In this document: positions 33,851 through 41,672 of the stretch, one piece after another
How the letters are laid out: the number at the start of each line of letters is the position of its first letter
Numbering within the stretch: position 1 is the first letter of the stretch
Assembly (NCBI RefSeq): GCF_026013905.1
Contig: NZ_CP110257.1
Coordinates: 1,612,001-1,676,000 of the forward strand
Length of the DNA stretch: 64,000 nt
Reading direction: 5' to 3'
Source: Schlegelella aquatica
GTDB lineage: Bacteria; Pseudomonadota; Gammaproteobacteria; Burkholderiales; Burkholderiaceae_C
Notes under the pieces: generated by a model
What the model was told of the DNA's origin: nothing
Database searches by the model: none
What the model saw: only the letters and a program-made list of their open reading frames with translations
Translations under genes and position numbers: made by a program

Positions 33851-34153
33851 TCAGCGGCGGGCGAGCAGCGCGCCGATGACCATTCCCACGCAGGCCGCCA
33901 CACCGACCGAAGTCCAGGGGTGTTCGCGCACGTACTCGTTGGTGACACGCGCGGCCGCGCGGGCCTGTTCGACGACGTCCTGTTCGAGTTCCTCGACCTG
34001 GCGGCGGACGTCCTTCAGACGAGCACCGAGGTGTTCCTGCAGTTCGCCCCCGGCTTGGGAGCCGACGGAGCGCATGAGTTCATCCACGTCGGCCATGACC
34101 TTTTTCAAGTCGGCGACGAGCTTGTCCTTGGGCGCGGCGTGGAACAGGGCCAT
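33851..34153 (-). CDS. DUF883 (YqjD/ElaB-like) membrane-anchored protein
   Basis: This 100-residue protein has a long helical N-terminal part (KLVADLKKVMADVDELMRSV, then LKDVRRQVEELEQDVVEQAR) and a C-terminal membrane anchor, VREHPWTSVGVAACVGMVIGALLARR. The REHPWxSVGxAAxxGxxxG signature is diagnostic. E. coli relatives YqjD and ElaB are RpoS-induced, inner-membrane-anchored ribosome-associated proteins. It heads the operon with the YqjE- and YqjK-like genes, and an FNR/ANR-type box lies about 60 bases upstream. Confidence 0.9.
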   Translation of the reverse strand: MALFHAAPKDKLVADLKKVMADVDELMRSVGSQAGGELQEHLGARLKDVRRQVEELEQDVVEQARAAARVTNEYVREHPWTSVGVAACVGMVIGALLARR

Positions 34154-34206
34154 GGCTACTCTCCGTTTGACGAGCGCCTATCCTGTCACGAATGCACACA
34201 CTTGTC

Positions 34207-34220
34207 TTGATCGAGCGCAA
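34207..34220 (-). promoter_or_regulatory. FNR/ANR-type box upstream of the DUF883 operon
   Basis: On the minus strand this is TTGCGCTCGATCAA, which keeps TTG and ATCAA of the TTGAT-N4-ATCAA consensus. Its centre is about 60 bases before the DUF883 start. It is one of four similar boxes in the right half of the window. Confidence 0.5.
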
Positions 34221-34240
34221 TACGCCCGGGCAGCGCCGGC

Positions 34241-34693
34241 TCAGTGCTTGCGCTCGGAGAGGATTCGAATGACCAACCGGCACAGGCTCGCGCTGTCGAC
34301 CGGCTTGGCCAGGTGGTGTTCGAAGCCGGCTTCGCGGGCGGCCCGGCGGTCTTCCTCGCTGCTCAAGGCGGTGAGCGCGACCAGCACGGGGGTCTCGCCC
34401 TCCAGCTCGTCACGCAGCTTGCGCGCGAGCTCGTAGCCGCTCATGCGCGGCATCGAGATGTCGAGGATGGCGATGTCGGGCTTGAACGACGCAGCCACTT
34501 CCATCCCGCTCTGACCGTCGTAGGCCACACGCGGCTCGTACGACAGCAGACCCAGCAGCATCGCGAGGCTGTCGGCAGCGTCTCGGTTGTCGTCGACGAT
34601 CAGCACGCGCGGGCGGCGGGGCTCGCCGGCGATCCACGGTTCGGCGCCGGTGGGGGCACGGGGCGAGAGGGGGGCTTGCCGGCGAGGGTTCAT
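34241..34693 (-). CDS. Single-domain response regulator
   Basis: This 150-residue protein is one receiver domain: acidic pair in VLIVDDNRDAADSL, phospho-Asp in IAILDISMPRMSGYELA, and Lys in HHLAKPVD. There is no output domain, so it would act in a phosphorelay or by protein contact. It follows the hybrid kinase on the same strand after about 57 bases, so it is probably its partner. About 28 residues precede the receiver fold. Confidence 0.9.
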   Translation of the reverse strand: MNPRRQAPLSPRAPTGAEPWIAGEPRRPRVLIVDDNRDAADSLAMLLGLLSYEPRVAYDGQSGMEVAASFKPDIAILDISMPRMSGYELARKLRDELEGETPVLVALTALSSEEDRRAAREAGFEHHLAKPVDSASLCRLVIRILSERKH

Positions 34694-34750
34694 GCCCTCG
34701 AAAAAGCAAGCCCGATGCCTGTTCCTGCACCGGCCCCTCAGCTGAGTGAC

Positions 34751-36988
34751 TCAGGCGCGGGAGGCGGCCACGCGAGGGGGGGAGTCCTCGCGTGGGCTGG
34801 CAGCCGCCAAGGGGCTCAGCACGGCGGCCAGACGTTCGAGTCTGACGGGCTTTTCGAGCACGATGAGCCCTGTGCGCCGCGCCTGGGACACACGCGGATC
34901 GCCGGGGTCGCCCGTGAGCAGCGCGAGCAGGGCGCCTGGGTGCTGCTGTTGGACGTCGAGCAGGACGTCCAGCCCGGGGCGTCCGGGAAGGCGATGATCG
35001 GCGAGCACGGCGTCCCACACCCAAGACGAGCTGGCGAAGAGCTGGGACGCGTCCTCGGCGGTGTGGACCACATCCACCGTGAGTCCCCAGGTGCGCAGCA
35101 CGTCGGCCGTGCTTTGGGCCACCACCTCGTCGTCCTCGACGAGCAGGGCGCGTCCTGCGAGGAGTGGGGCCCGGCCCTCGGTGGCGTGCGAGGCCGCCGC
35201 CAAGGCCAAGGGCACGCTCACGGTGACCGTCGTGCCCTGACCCGGGATGGAGTGCAGCCGCACCGGGTGGTCGAGCAGGGTGCTCATGCGTTTGACGATG
35301 GACAGGCCCAGCCCCAGCCCGAGCGCAGGGTTGCGCTGCGGATTGCCCAGTTGACGGAACTCCTCGAACACCTCCTGCTGGCGCTCGGGCGGGATGCCTT
35401 CGCCCGTGTCGCGCACGATGATCTCCACACGGCCGCCCGTGCGCGCGAAGCTCAGGCGGACCTCGCCCGAGGAGGGCGTGTACTTGATCGCATTGCTCAC
35501 GAGGTTGCGCAACATCCGGCCGAGGAGCACCGGGTCGGTGTGGACGGTCGCGTCGGTCTTGTCGGCCTCGAGCTTCACGCCTTTTTGCGCCGCCGTGGCC
35601 GAGAACTCCTCCACCACCGTGCGCACCAGCCCGTCGAGCTCCACGGCCGCCAGGTGCGGCCGGATCAGCCCGGCGTCGAGTTGGGAGACGTCGAGCAGGG
35701 CATTGAGCAGCTCGCCGAGATTGGCCACCGAGCGTTTGAGCCGCTCGACCAGGGCGACCTCCGGGCTGTCGCCCAGACGCGAGGACAGCAGGGCGATGTT
35801 GAGGTTCATCGCGTGCAGGGGCTGCCGCAGGTCGTGGCTGGCGGCGGCGAGGAACTGCGTCTTGGAGTGGTTGGCGCGGATGGCCTCGTCGCGGGAGCGG
35901 CGCATCTCCTCGTGGGCGGCGGCCAGTTCCTCCTGCCGCCGTGCCAGATGCTCGGCCATGCCGTCGAGGGCCTTGCCGAGTTCGCGCAGCTCGTTGTCGG
36001 CGTCGGTCTCCAGGCCGGTGCGCGCCGCGAGGTCGCCCTTGCGCCAGCGGGCTGCGGTCTCGTTCAGACGGGCGAGCGGGTGGTACACCTTGCGACGCGC
36101 GACCGCGAAGGCGAGCACCAGGCCGATGCCGACGGCCGCGATCGCGAATGCCGCCTCCCAGGCCAGTCGACGCCACACCGGAGTCAGCACGGCCTCGCGC
36201 GGCCGGGTGAGCACCACCGCGAAGCCCCGCGGCTCGCTCGCTTCGGGCACGTACCCGGCGATGAGGGTGTTGCCGTCGGCGATCTTGACGGAGGCGTTGC
36301 CCGGTTGCGTCGCGTAGACGAGCCGCCGCAACTCCTTGGGCAATGCGCGTCCGATGCTGCCCTCGTCGGGCAGTTCGACGAGCAAGGAGCCCCGGCGGTC
36401 GGTCACGTAGAGACGCGCGTCCTCGGGCAAGGGCCTGTCCACCAGCTGGCGGGCCAGCCAAGGCAGATTGATGGACGCGAAGACGACGCCCAGGGCCTTG
36501 CCGTCGGCGTCCAGAATCGGGTAGCCGAAATGCAGCACCGCGGTGCCGGGCACCTTGGCGTAGGCGAGCTCGCCGACCACGAAGTCGCGCGTGCGCAAAG
36601 CCTCGCGGAAGTAGGGTCGGTCGGCGTTGTTGATGGGGCTGTTCTGCCCGAAGGGCAGGCCCATGCAGTACACGTTGCCGTCCAGGTCGGAAGCGCCGAT
36701 CGTGAAGCCGTCCCGGAACTGTTTCTGGAGGGATGCGAGATAGGCGGCGCAGGCCGGCGCGTTGCGCGAGCGCACGATGGGCGTCGTCGCCACGCTGAGC
36801 AGGAGGTCGCGGTAGCGCGCGCTGACCTGCTCCAGTTGGCCGGCCACCAGCTGCGCCTGCCGCTGCACGTCGAGGAGGGCCTGCGCCTCCCGTTCGCGGG
36901 CGGTCTCCACGTGCTCGACGGCTTGCAGAGCGATCATCGGAATGAGGCCGGCGATCACGACGAGCGCCAGGCGGGCGTGCAGCTTCAT
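34751..36988 (-). CDS. Cache-type hybrid sensor histidine kinase with C-terminal receiver
   Basis: This 745-residue membrane kinase has TM1 at about residues 5-25, then a periplasmic Cache-type sensor (about 30-275; GNVYCMGLPFGQNSPINNADRPYF is typical of a dCache ligand domain). TM2 in FAIAAVGIGLVLAFAVA and a HAMP region follow. HisKA has its His near residue 385 in ASHDLRQPLHAM. The HATPase carries NLVSNAIKYTP and GLGLGLSIV, and a receiver (ALLVEDDEVVAQ, VLADHRLPGRPG) ends the protein. The SHDLRQPL form is common among kinases paired with single-domain or LuxR regulators. The signal is unknown; the neighbouring GRDP-like gene upstream may be co-transcribed. Confidence 0.93.
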   Translation of the reverse strand: MKLHARLALVVIAGLIPMIALQAVEHVETAREREAQALLDVQRQAQLVAGQLEQVSARYRDLLLSVATTPIVRSRNAPACAAYLASLQKQFRDGFTIGASDLDGNVYCMGLPFGQNSPINNADRPYFREALRTRDFVVGELAYAKVPGTAVLHFGYPILDADGKALGVVFASINLPWLARQLVDRPLPEDARLYVTDRRGSLLVELPDEGSIGRALPKELRRLVYATQPGNASVKIADGNTLIAGYVPEASEPRGFAVVLTRPREAVLTPVWRRLAWEAAFAIAAVGIGLVLAFAVARRKVYHPLARLNETAARWRKGDLAARTGLETDADNELRELGKALDGMAEHLARRQEELAAAHEEMRRSRDEAIRANHSKTQFLAAASHDLRQPLHAMNLNIALLSSRLGDSPEVALVERLKRSVANLGELLNALLDVSQLDAGLIRPHLAAVELDGLVRTVVEEFSATAAQKGVKLEADKTDATVHTDPVLLGRMLRNLVSNAIKYTPSSGEVRLSFARTGGRVEIIVRDTGEGIPPERQQEVFEEFRQLGNPQRNPALGLGLGLSIVKRMSTLLDHPVRLHSIPGQGTTVTVSVPLALAAASHATEGRAPLLAGRALLVEDDEVVAQSTADVLRTWGLTVDVVHTAEDASQLFASSSWVWDAVLADHRLPGRPGLDVLLDVQQQHPGALLALLTGDPGDPRVSQARRTGLIVLEKPVRLERLAAVLSPLAAASPREDSPPRVAASRA

Positions 36989-37072
36989 GAACTCCTCTTT
37001 GCTCTAGGCATGAGGATAAGGCACGCCGGCCGCGGCGCTCTGGGGAGTCTTCCCGGGGAAGCGCCGGGGGCC

Positions 37073-37786
37073 TCAAGAGGCGCGGGGTGCCACCGGGTGG
37101 CCCGTCGCCCCAGCGCCGTCACCCGGGAGGGCGGTCTCGGCGGCGGGCTGGCGGGCGCAGAAGACCGCCTCGTCCTGGGCGCTGCGGGCGCAGAAGGATG
37201 CGTCCACCCGCGGGCGGCGCGCGCAGAAGGCGGCTTCGTCTTGCGGCTGGCGGGCGCAGAAGGCCGCCGTCGGCTCCGGACGCCGGGCGCAGAACGCGTG
37301 CTGCGGCGCGGCTTGCCTGGCGCAGAAGGCATCTTCCGGTGTGCGGGCGCAGAACGCGGGCTGCGAGCGGGCGCAGAAGGAGCTTTCGGTCGCGGCGCGG
37401 ACCGGTTCGCCGAACTCCCGCTCGTAAAGGGCGTGCAAGGCGTCGGCTGCCTGCTGCTGAGCCGCACGGTCGGTTTCGTCTCCCAGCCCCAGGTAGGGAT
37501 AGTGATGGATGAACTCCCCGAAGGCCTGCGCGCAGTCGGCCGCGTACTTGCGCGTGTCGAGGATGTGCGTGTGCCAGAACTCGTCGATGTCCGGGGTGGG
37601 CGCGAGGGTCTCGTCGGGGTACTTGGCCAGAAGCTTGAGGTAGCGGCGGTAGTCGCGCTCGGCGGCGACTGCCCGGGCTTCGGACCATCCCTTGCCGGCG
37701 TGCTCGTGCGTGAGCCGGCGGCGGATCGGCTCGAGGTCGAGGCGGTCGATGGCCGCCAGCACGTCTTCAATCGGTTTGCAGGTCAT
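37073..37786 (-). CDS. GRDP-like domain protein with eight FCAR repeats
   Basis: This 237-residue protein has two parts. Residues 1-130 resemble the GRDP-like (PF07173-type) domain, with DEFWHTHILDTRKYAADC at 68-85 and IHHYPYLGL after it. Residues 137-212 contain the tetrapeptide Phe-Cys-Ala-Arg eight times, at 137, 145, 154, 165, 176, 187, 198 and 209. The last five intervals are exactly 11 residues and are mostly Pro/Gln/Asp/Glu-rich linkers. The only cysteines in the repeat region are those in FCAR. The start at 37786 has an AAGGAG site. The next gene on the strand is the Cache kinase, 84 bases away. The function is unknown; a metal-binding, disulfide or peptide-precursor role is possible. 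Confidence 0.85.
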   Translation of the reverse strand: MTCKPIEDVLAAIDRLDLEPIRRRLTHEHAGKGWSEARAVAAERDYRRYLKLLAKYPDETLAPTPDIDEFWHTHILDTRKYAADCAQAFGEFIHHYPYLGLGDETDRAAQQQAADALHALYEREFGEPVRAATESSFCARSQPAFCARTPEDAFCARQAAPQHAFCARRPEPTAAFCARQPQDEAAFCARRPRVDASFCARSAQDEAVFCARQPAAETALPGDGAGATGHPVAPRAS

Positions 37787-37807
37787 GACGTTGAGCTCCT
37801 TGGTGGA

Positions 37808-37833
37808 GGAGCCGCCCACCGTCGGGCGGCTCC
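37808..37833 (-). promoter_or_regulatory. Strong hairpin just upstream of the FCAR gene's ribosome binding site
   Basis: GGAGCCGCCC and GGGCGGCTCC form a perfect 10-bp stem with a 6-base loop. It lies about six bases before the AAGGAG site of the FCAR-repeat gene. It may act as a translational control structure, or as a terminator remnant; no T-tract follows. Confidence 0.45.
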
Positions 37834-37935
37834 GCCTGGCACTCTCGGCGATGGGGCCGCACGTACCGGTAACAACCGGTGTCCGCTGGGCTCACTCGGC
37901 ACTGGGCTTGCTCATACTGGCGATCGAGCCCTGTC

Positions 37936-39087
37936 ATGAAGATCGCGCAGGTCGCCCCGCTGTACGAGAGGGTACCGCCCCAGGCCTATGGAGGCACCGA
38001 GCGGGTCGTTTCCTATCTCACCGAGGCACTCGTCGACCTGGGCCACGACGTCACGCTGTATGCGAGTGCGGACTCGGTCACGAGCGCCGATCTCGTCGGG
38101 GTGGTGGAGCAGGGACTGCGGCTCGACCCGCGCCGGCCCGACCCGTTGGTCTGGCACACGCTGTTGCTCGAGCGGGTGATGCAGGACGCGCACGAGTTCG
38201 ACGTCATCCACTTCCATACCGAGGTGCTTCAGTACCCGTTCGCGGTGCGCTGCCCCACGCCCTCCCTGACGACCTTGCATGGCCGCCTGGACCGGCCCGG
38301 GCTGGCGGAGTTGCACGAGCGTTTTCGCCGGCACCCGCTCGTGGCGATCTCGGAGCATCAGCGCGGCTGCATGCCGGGCGCCCGATGGATCGGCACGGTG
38401 CCGCACGGCATCCCGCAAGGCTTGTACGACTTTCACGCGGGGCCGGGCGACTACTTCGCGTTCCTCGGCCGGCTGTCGCCGGAGAAGCGCCCGGACCGCG
38501 CCATCGAGATCGCCCGCGCGTGCGGCGTGCCGCTCAAGATCGCGGCGAAGGTGGACGACGCCGATCGCGCGTACGTCACGCATCACCTGCGCCCCCACCT
38601 GGAAGACCCGGTGGTGGAGTTCGTCGGCGAGATCGGCGAGGATCGAAAGAGCGACTTTCTCGGGCGGGCGCGGGCCTTGCTGTTTCCGATCGACTGGCCG
38701 GAGCCTTTCGGGCTGGTGATGATCGAGTCGCTGGCCTGCGGCACACCGGTCGTCGCGTACCGGTGCGGCTCCGTGCCGGAGGTGATCGAGGACGGCGTCA
38801 CGGGGTATGTGGTGGAGGACCAGGTGGCCGCGATCGAAGCGGCAGCCCGCGTGCACCGGCTGGATCGCCGGGCGTGCCGCGCGGCCTTCGAGCGACGCTT
38901 CGGGGCCGACCGCATGGCCATGGACTACGTACGGATCTACGAGGCGTTGCAGGCCGCCCGCAGCGGTGCAAGGGGTTCCTCGGCGCAAGAGCTCGCGGGC
39001 GGGACGGCAGCGGCAGGCGAGGTGCGCGAAGACCCGGGCTCGGCGCGTGCGGGGGCCTTGCCCGCCGATGCAGGCCCGATGACCTGA
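37936..39087 (+). CDS. Glycosyltransferase family 4 protein
   Basis: This 383-residue GT-B glycosyltransferase has the N-terminal glycine-rich motif in PPQAYGGTERVVSYLTEAL. Its C-terminal nucleotide-sugar site is LLFPIDWPEPFGLVMIESLACGTPVVA, with the E-x7-E motif. It has no membrane helix. About 45 residues after the fold are Ala/Gly-rich. It is followed 54 bases later by an amylo-alpha-1,6-glucosidase, a pairing seen in many proteobacteria. The two may work in one glucan pathway, but donor and acceptor are unknown. Confidence 0.9.
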   Translation: MKIAQVAPLYERVPPQAYGGTERVVSYLTEALVDLGHDVTLYASADSVTSADLVGVVEQGLRLDPRRPDPLVWHTLLLERVMQDAHEFDVIHFHTEVLQYPFAVRCPTPSLTTLHGRLDRPGLAELHERFRRHPLVAISEHQRGCMPGARWIGTVPHGIPQGLYDFHAGPGDYFAFLGRLSPEKRPDRAIEIARACGVPLKIAAKVDDADRAYVTHHLRPHLEDPVVEFVGEIGEDRKSDFLGRARALLFPIDWPEPFGLVMIESLACGTPVVAYRCGSVPEVIEDGVTGYVVEDQVAAIEAAARVHRLDRRACRAAFERRFGADRMAMDYVRIYEALQAARSGARGSSAQELAGGTAAAGEVREDPGSARAGALPADAGPMT

Positions 39088-39141
39088 ACTGCCGGCAGCC
39101 GGGCACCGCCGGGATCCGCGTCGCGACAGAGGGAGTGAAGC

Positions 39142-41316
39142 GTGAACGAACGCATCGGGGATCAGTGGTACGTGGCCGCGACCGCGGCACGCGCGGAAGA
39201 AAGCCCGCACGTGCTCAAGCACGAGGACACCTTCGCCTTGTTCGACCGCTACGGCGACGCCCATGCCTGGGGGGCGGGGGAGCAGGGGCTCTACCACGAG
39301 GACACGCGCTACCTCTCCCGCATGGAGCTGCGGATCGCCGGCGTGCGACCGCTCTTCCTCGGCTCCACCGTGAAGGAGGGCAACAACCTGCTCATCGTCG
39401 AACTAATGAACCCGGACATCATGCGTGAAGGCGCGGTGGCGCTGGGCAAGGGGGAGGTCCACGTCTTTCGCGCGAAGCTCTTGTGGGACGGGGCCTGCCA
39501 CGAGCACGTGCGCCTGGTGCACCATGGGCTCGCGCCCGCGCGGCTGCCGCTGACGTGGGCCTTCGGCGCCGATTTCCGGGACCTGTTCGAAGTGCGCGGC
39601 GTGGCACGCACCGAGCGGGGCGAGCTTCACCCGCCGCAGCACACGCACGACGGCCTTGCCTTCACCTATGACGGCCGGGACGGGCGCCGGCGGCGCATGC
39701 GCATCCGTTTGAACCCCGCGCCCCGGCACTGGGACGGGCTGCATGCCCACTACGAGGTGGACCTCGCCCCCGGAGAAGAGGTGCATCTGTATTGCACCTG
39801 CGTGTGCGAGACCGGCAACACGGGCGAAGACCTCGTGCCCCGCACCGTGCCGGGCTACGACGAAGCCTACTGCGCCAACGCCGAAGCGCGCAACAAGGGC
39901 CTCGTGCGGCAGTGCCGTCTCGAGACGTCCAACCCTTTGATGGACCTGTGGCTCGACCGCTCGGCCTCGGACTTGAGCATGCTGACGACGCGCTTGCCCA
40001 CAGGCCCTTATCCGTATGCGGGCGTGCCCTGGTACTCGACCACGTTCGGGCGCGACGGGATACTCACGGCCCGCGAGTGTCTGTGGGTGGACCCGCGGCT
40101 CGCGCGCGGGGTGCTGGCTTGCCTGGCGGCTCATCAGGCGCGCCAGGAGGAGCCGGCCCGGGACGCCGAGCCGGGCAAGATCCTCCACGAAGCGCGCAAG
40201 TGCGAGATGGCCCGCACGGGAGAAGTGCCCTTCGAACGCTATTACGGGACGGTGGACGCCACGCCGCTGTTCGTCGGGCTGGCCGCCGCCTACTTCGAGC
40301 GTACGGGCGATCTGAACTTCATTCGCGGCCTGTGGCCGCACGTGCTCGCCGCGCTGGAGTGGATCGACCGCTACGGGGATCTGGATGGCGACGGCTTCGT
40401 CGAGTACGCGCGGCGCAGCGATCGGGGGCTCGTGCAGCAGGGCTGGAAGGACTCGCATGATTCCGTGTTCCACGCCGACGGCGAGATGGCCGAGATGCCC
40501 ATCGCCTTGTGCGAGGTGCAGGCCTACGTGTACGAGGCGAAGTGCGGGGCGGCCCGGCTGGCCCGAGTGCTCGGCGACGAGGCCAGGGCCGAGCGGCTGG
40601 CGGCCGAGGCAGCTGAGCTGAGACGACGCTTCCACCAGGCGTTCTGGTGCGAGGACCTGGGCACCTACGCCATCGCACTCGACGGCCGCAAGCGGCCCTG
40701 CCGGGTGGCCACGTCCAACGGCGGGCATTGCCTGTGGAGCGGCATTGCGGCCCCCGAGCACGCGCGGCGCATGGCGGAGCGGTTCATGCAGCCGGACTTC
40801 TTCAGCGGCTGGGGCGTGCGCACGGTGGCCGCCGGGCAGCCGCGCTACAACCCGATGTCCTACCACAACGGCTCGATCTGGCCGCACGACAACGCGTTGC
40901 TGGCCGTGGGCCTTGCGCGCTATGGTCACACCGAGGCGGCGCTGCGCCTGCTGACGGGCATGTTCGAGGCGAGCTTGTACTTCAGCCAGCACCGGTTGCC
41001 CGAGCTCTTCTGCGGCTTTCCTCGCCGTGCGGGCGAAGGGCCCACGCTCTATCCCGTGGCCTGCTCGCCGCAGGCCTGGGCCGCCGCCGCGGTGTTCGCC
41101 CTCCTGCAAGGCTGCCTGGGAATCGAGATCGACGCCACCCACGGCCAGCTCGGCTTTCGCTTGCCGCGGCTGCCGGAATTCATCGACTGGATGGAAGTGC
41201 GGGACTTGCAGATCTGCGACGCGAAGGTGGACTTGCTGCTGCAGCGCTACCACCACAACGTGGGGGTGGAGGTGATCCGCAAGGAAGGGAACATCGAGGT
41301 CCGAGTCGCAGTCTGA
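39142..41316 (+). CDS. Amylo-alpha-1,6-glucosidase (glycogen debranching) family protein
   Basis: This 724-residue protein has an N-terminal glycogen-debranching-N domain (FDRYGDAHAWGAGEQGLYHEDTRYLSRMEL) and a GH-type (alpha/alpha)6 catalytic domain. The latter shows YPYAGVPWYSTTFGRDGIL, QQGWKDSHDSVFHADG and YNPMSYHNGSIWPHDNALL. It should hydrolyse alpha-1,6-linked glucose in glycogen- or amylose-like polymers. The start is a GTG at 39142 after GGGAG. It is probably in one operon with the glycosyltransferase and the small gene that follows. Confidence 0.93.
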   Translation: MNERIGDQWYVAATAARAEESPHVLKHEDTFALFDRYGDAHAWGAGEQGLYHEDTRYLSRMELRIAGVRPLFLGSTVKEGNNLLIVELMNPDIMREGAVALGKGEVHVFRAKLLWDGACHEHVRLVHHGLAPARLPLTWAFGADFRDLFEVRGVARTERGELHPPQHTHDGLAFTYDGRDGRRRRMRIRLNPAPRHWDGLHAHYEVDLAPGEEVHLYCTCVCETGNTGEDLVPRTVPGYDEAYCANAEARNKGLVRQCRLETSNPLMDLWLDRSASDLSMLTTRLPTGPYPYAGVPWYSTTFGRDGILTARECLWVDPRLARGVLACLAAHQARQEEPARDAEPGKILHEARKCEMARTGEVPFERYYGTVDATPLFVGLAAAYFERTGDLNFIRGLWPHVLAALEWIDRYGDLDGDGFVEYARRSDRGLVQQGWKDSHDSVFHADGEMAEMPIALCEVQAYVYEAKCGAARLARVLGDEARAERLAAEAAELRRRFHQAFWCEDLGTYAIALDGRKRPCRVATSNGGHCLWSGIAAPEHARRMAERFMQPDFFSGWGVRTVAAGQPRYNPMSYHNGSIWPHDNALLAVGLARYGHTEAALRLLTGMFEASLYFSQHRLPELFCGFPRRAGEGPTLYPVACSPQAWAAAAVFALLQGCLGIEIDATHGQLGFRLPRLPEFIDWMEVRDLQICDAKVDLLLQRYHHNVGVEVIRKEGNIEVRVAV

Positions 41317-41373
41317 CCCACGCATCGCGGGCCGGGGCCTGGCGCCCGCGAGCCGACTTCAAGGAGGATGTGC

Positions 41374-41610
41374 ATGGAACGCAAGCTTCACCTGCTCGAA
41401 TCGTTCACCGCCCGCGGCTCCGATGGCCGGACGTACAAGGTGTGCGGGTACGAGCATCTCGTGCGCGACATCAGCCTGCCCGACGCCTGCGACCGCTGGG
41501 AGCCGACGGGCCTGGCGGAATACCGGCTCGACGACGGCCGCCTCGTGGAGCCGGCCGGCGACGGCGCGTTGCGCATCGTGCGCACGGGCGTGGAACTGCG
41601 GCCCTGCTGA
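41374..41610 (+). CDS. Small conserved-looking hypothetical protein
   Basis: This 78-residue protein has a perfect AAGGAGG ribosome binding site six bases before the ATG at 41374; the ATG at 41368 touches the site and is not used. The sequence (RKLHLLESFTARGSDGRTYKVCGYEHLVRD, then LAEYRLDDGRLVEP) has a beta-rich, ordered look. I do not recognise the family. It lies 57 bases after the debranching enzyme. Confidence 0.65.
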   Translation: MERKLHLLESFTARGSDGRTYKVCGYEHLVRDISLPDACDRWEPTGLAEYRLDDGRLVEPAGDGALRIVRTGVELRPC

Positions 41611-41672
41611 TCGCGCGATGCGCCTGGAGCCTGCCCCCCGGGGCTGACAGGGCGGCGGGGTGGCGGCCGCCG

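Noticed and set aside
37140..37385. Repeated GGCGCAGAA motif considered as a DNA repeat or CRISPR array
   Set aside because: The repetition is explained by the coding of FCAR tetrapeptides; the bases between copies vary and the frame is open and conserved in character.
34244..37939. Plus-strand open frame of 1231 codons across the regulator, kinase and FCAR genes
   Set aside because: It is a shadow of three recognisable minus-strand genes with intact motifs; its own translation shows no fold or motif.
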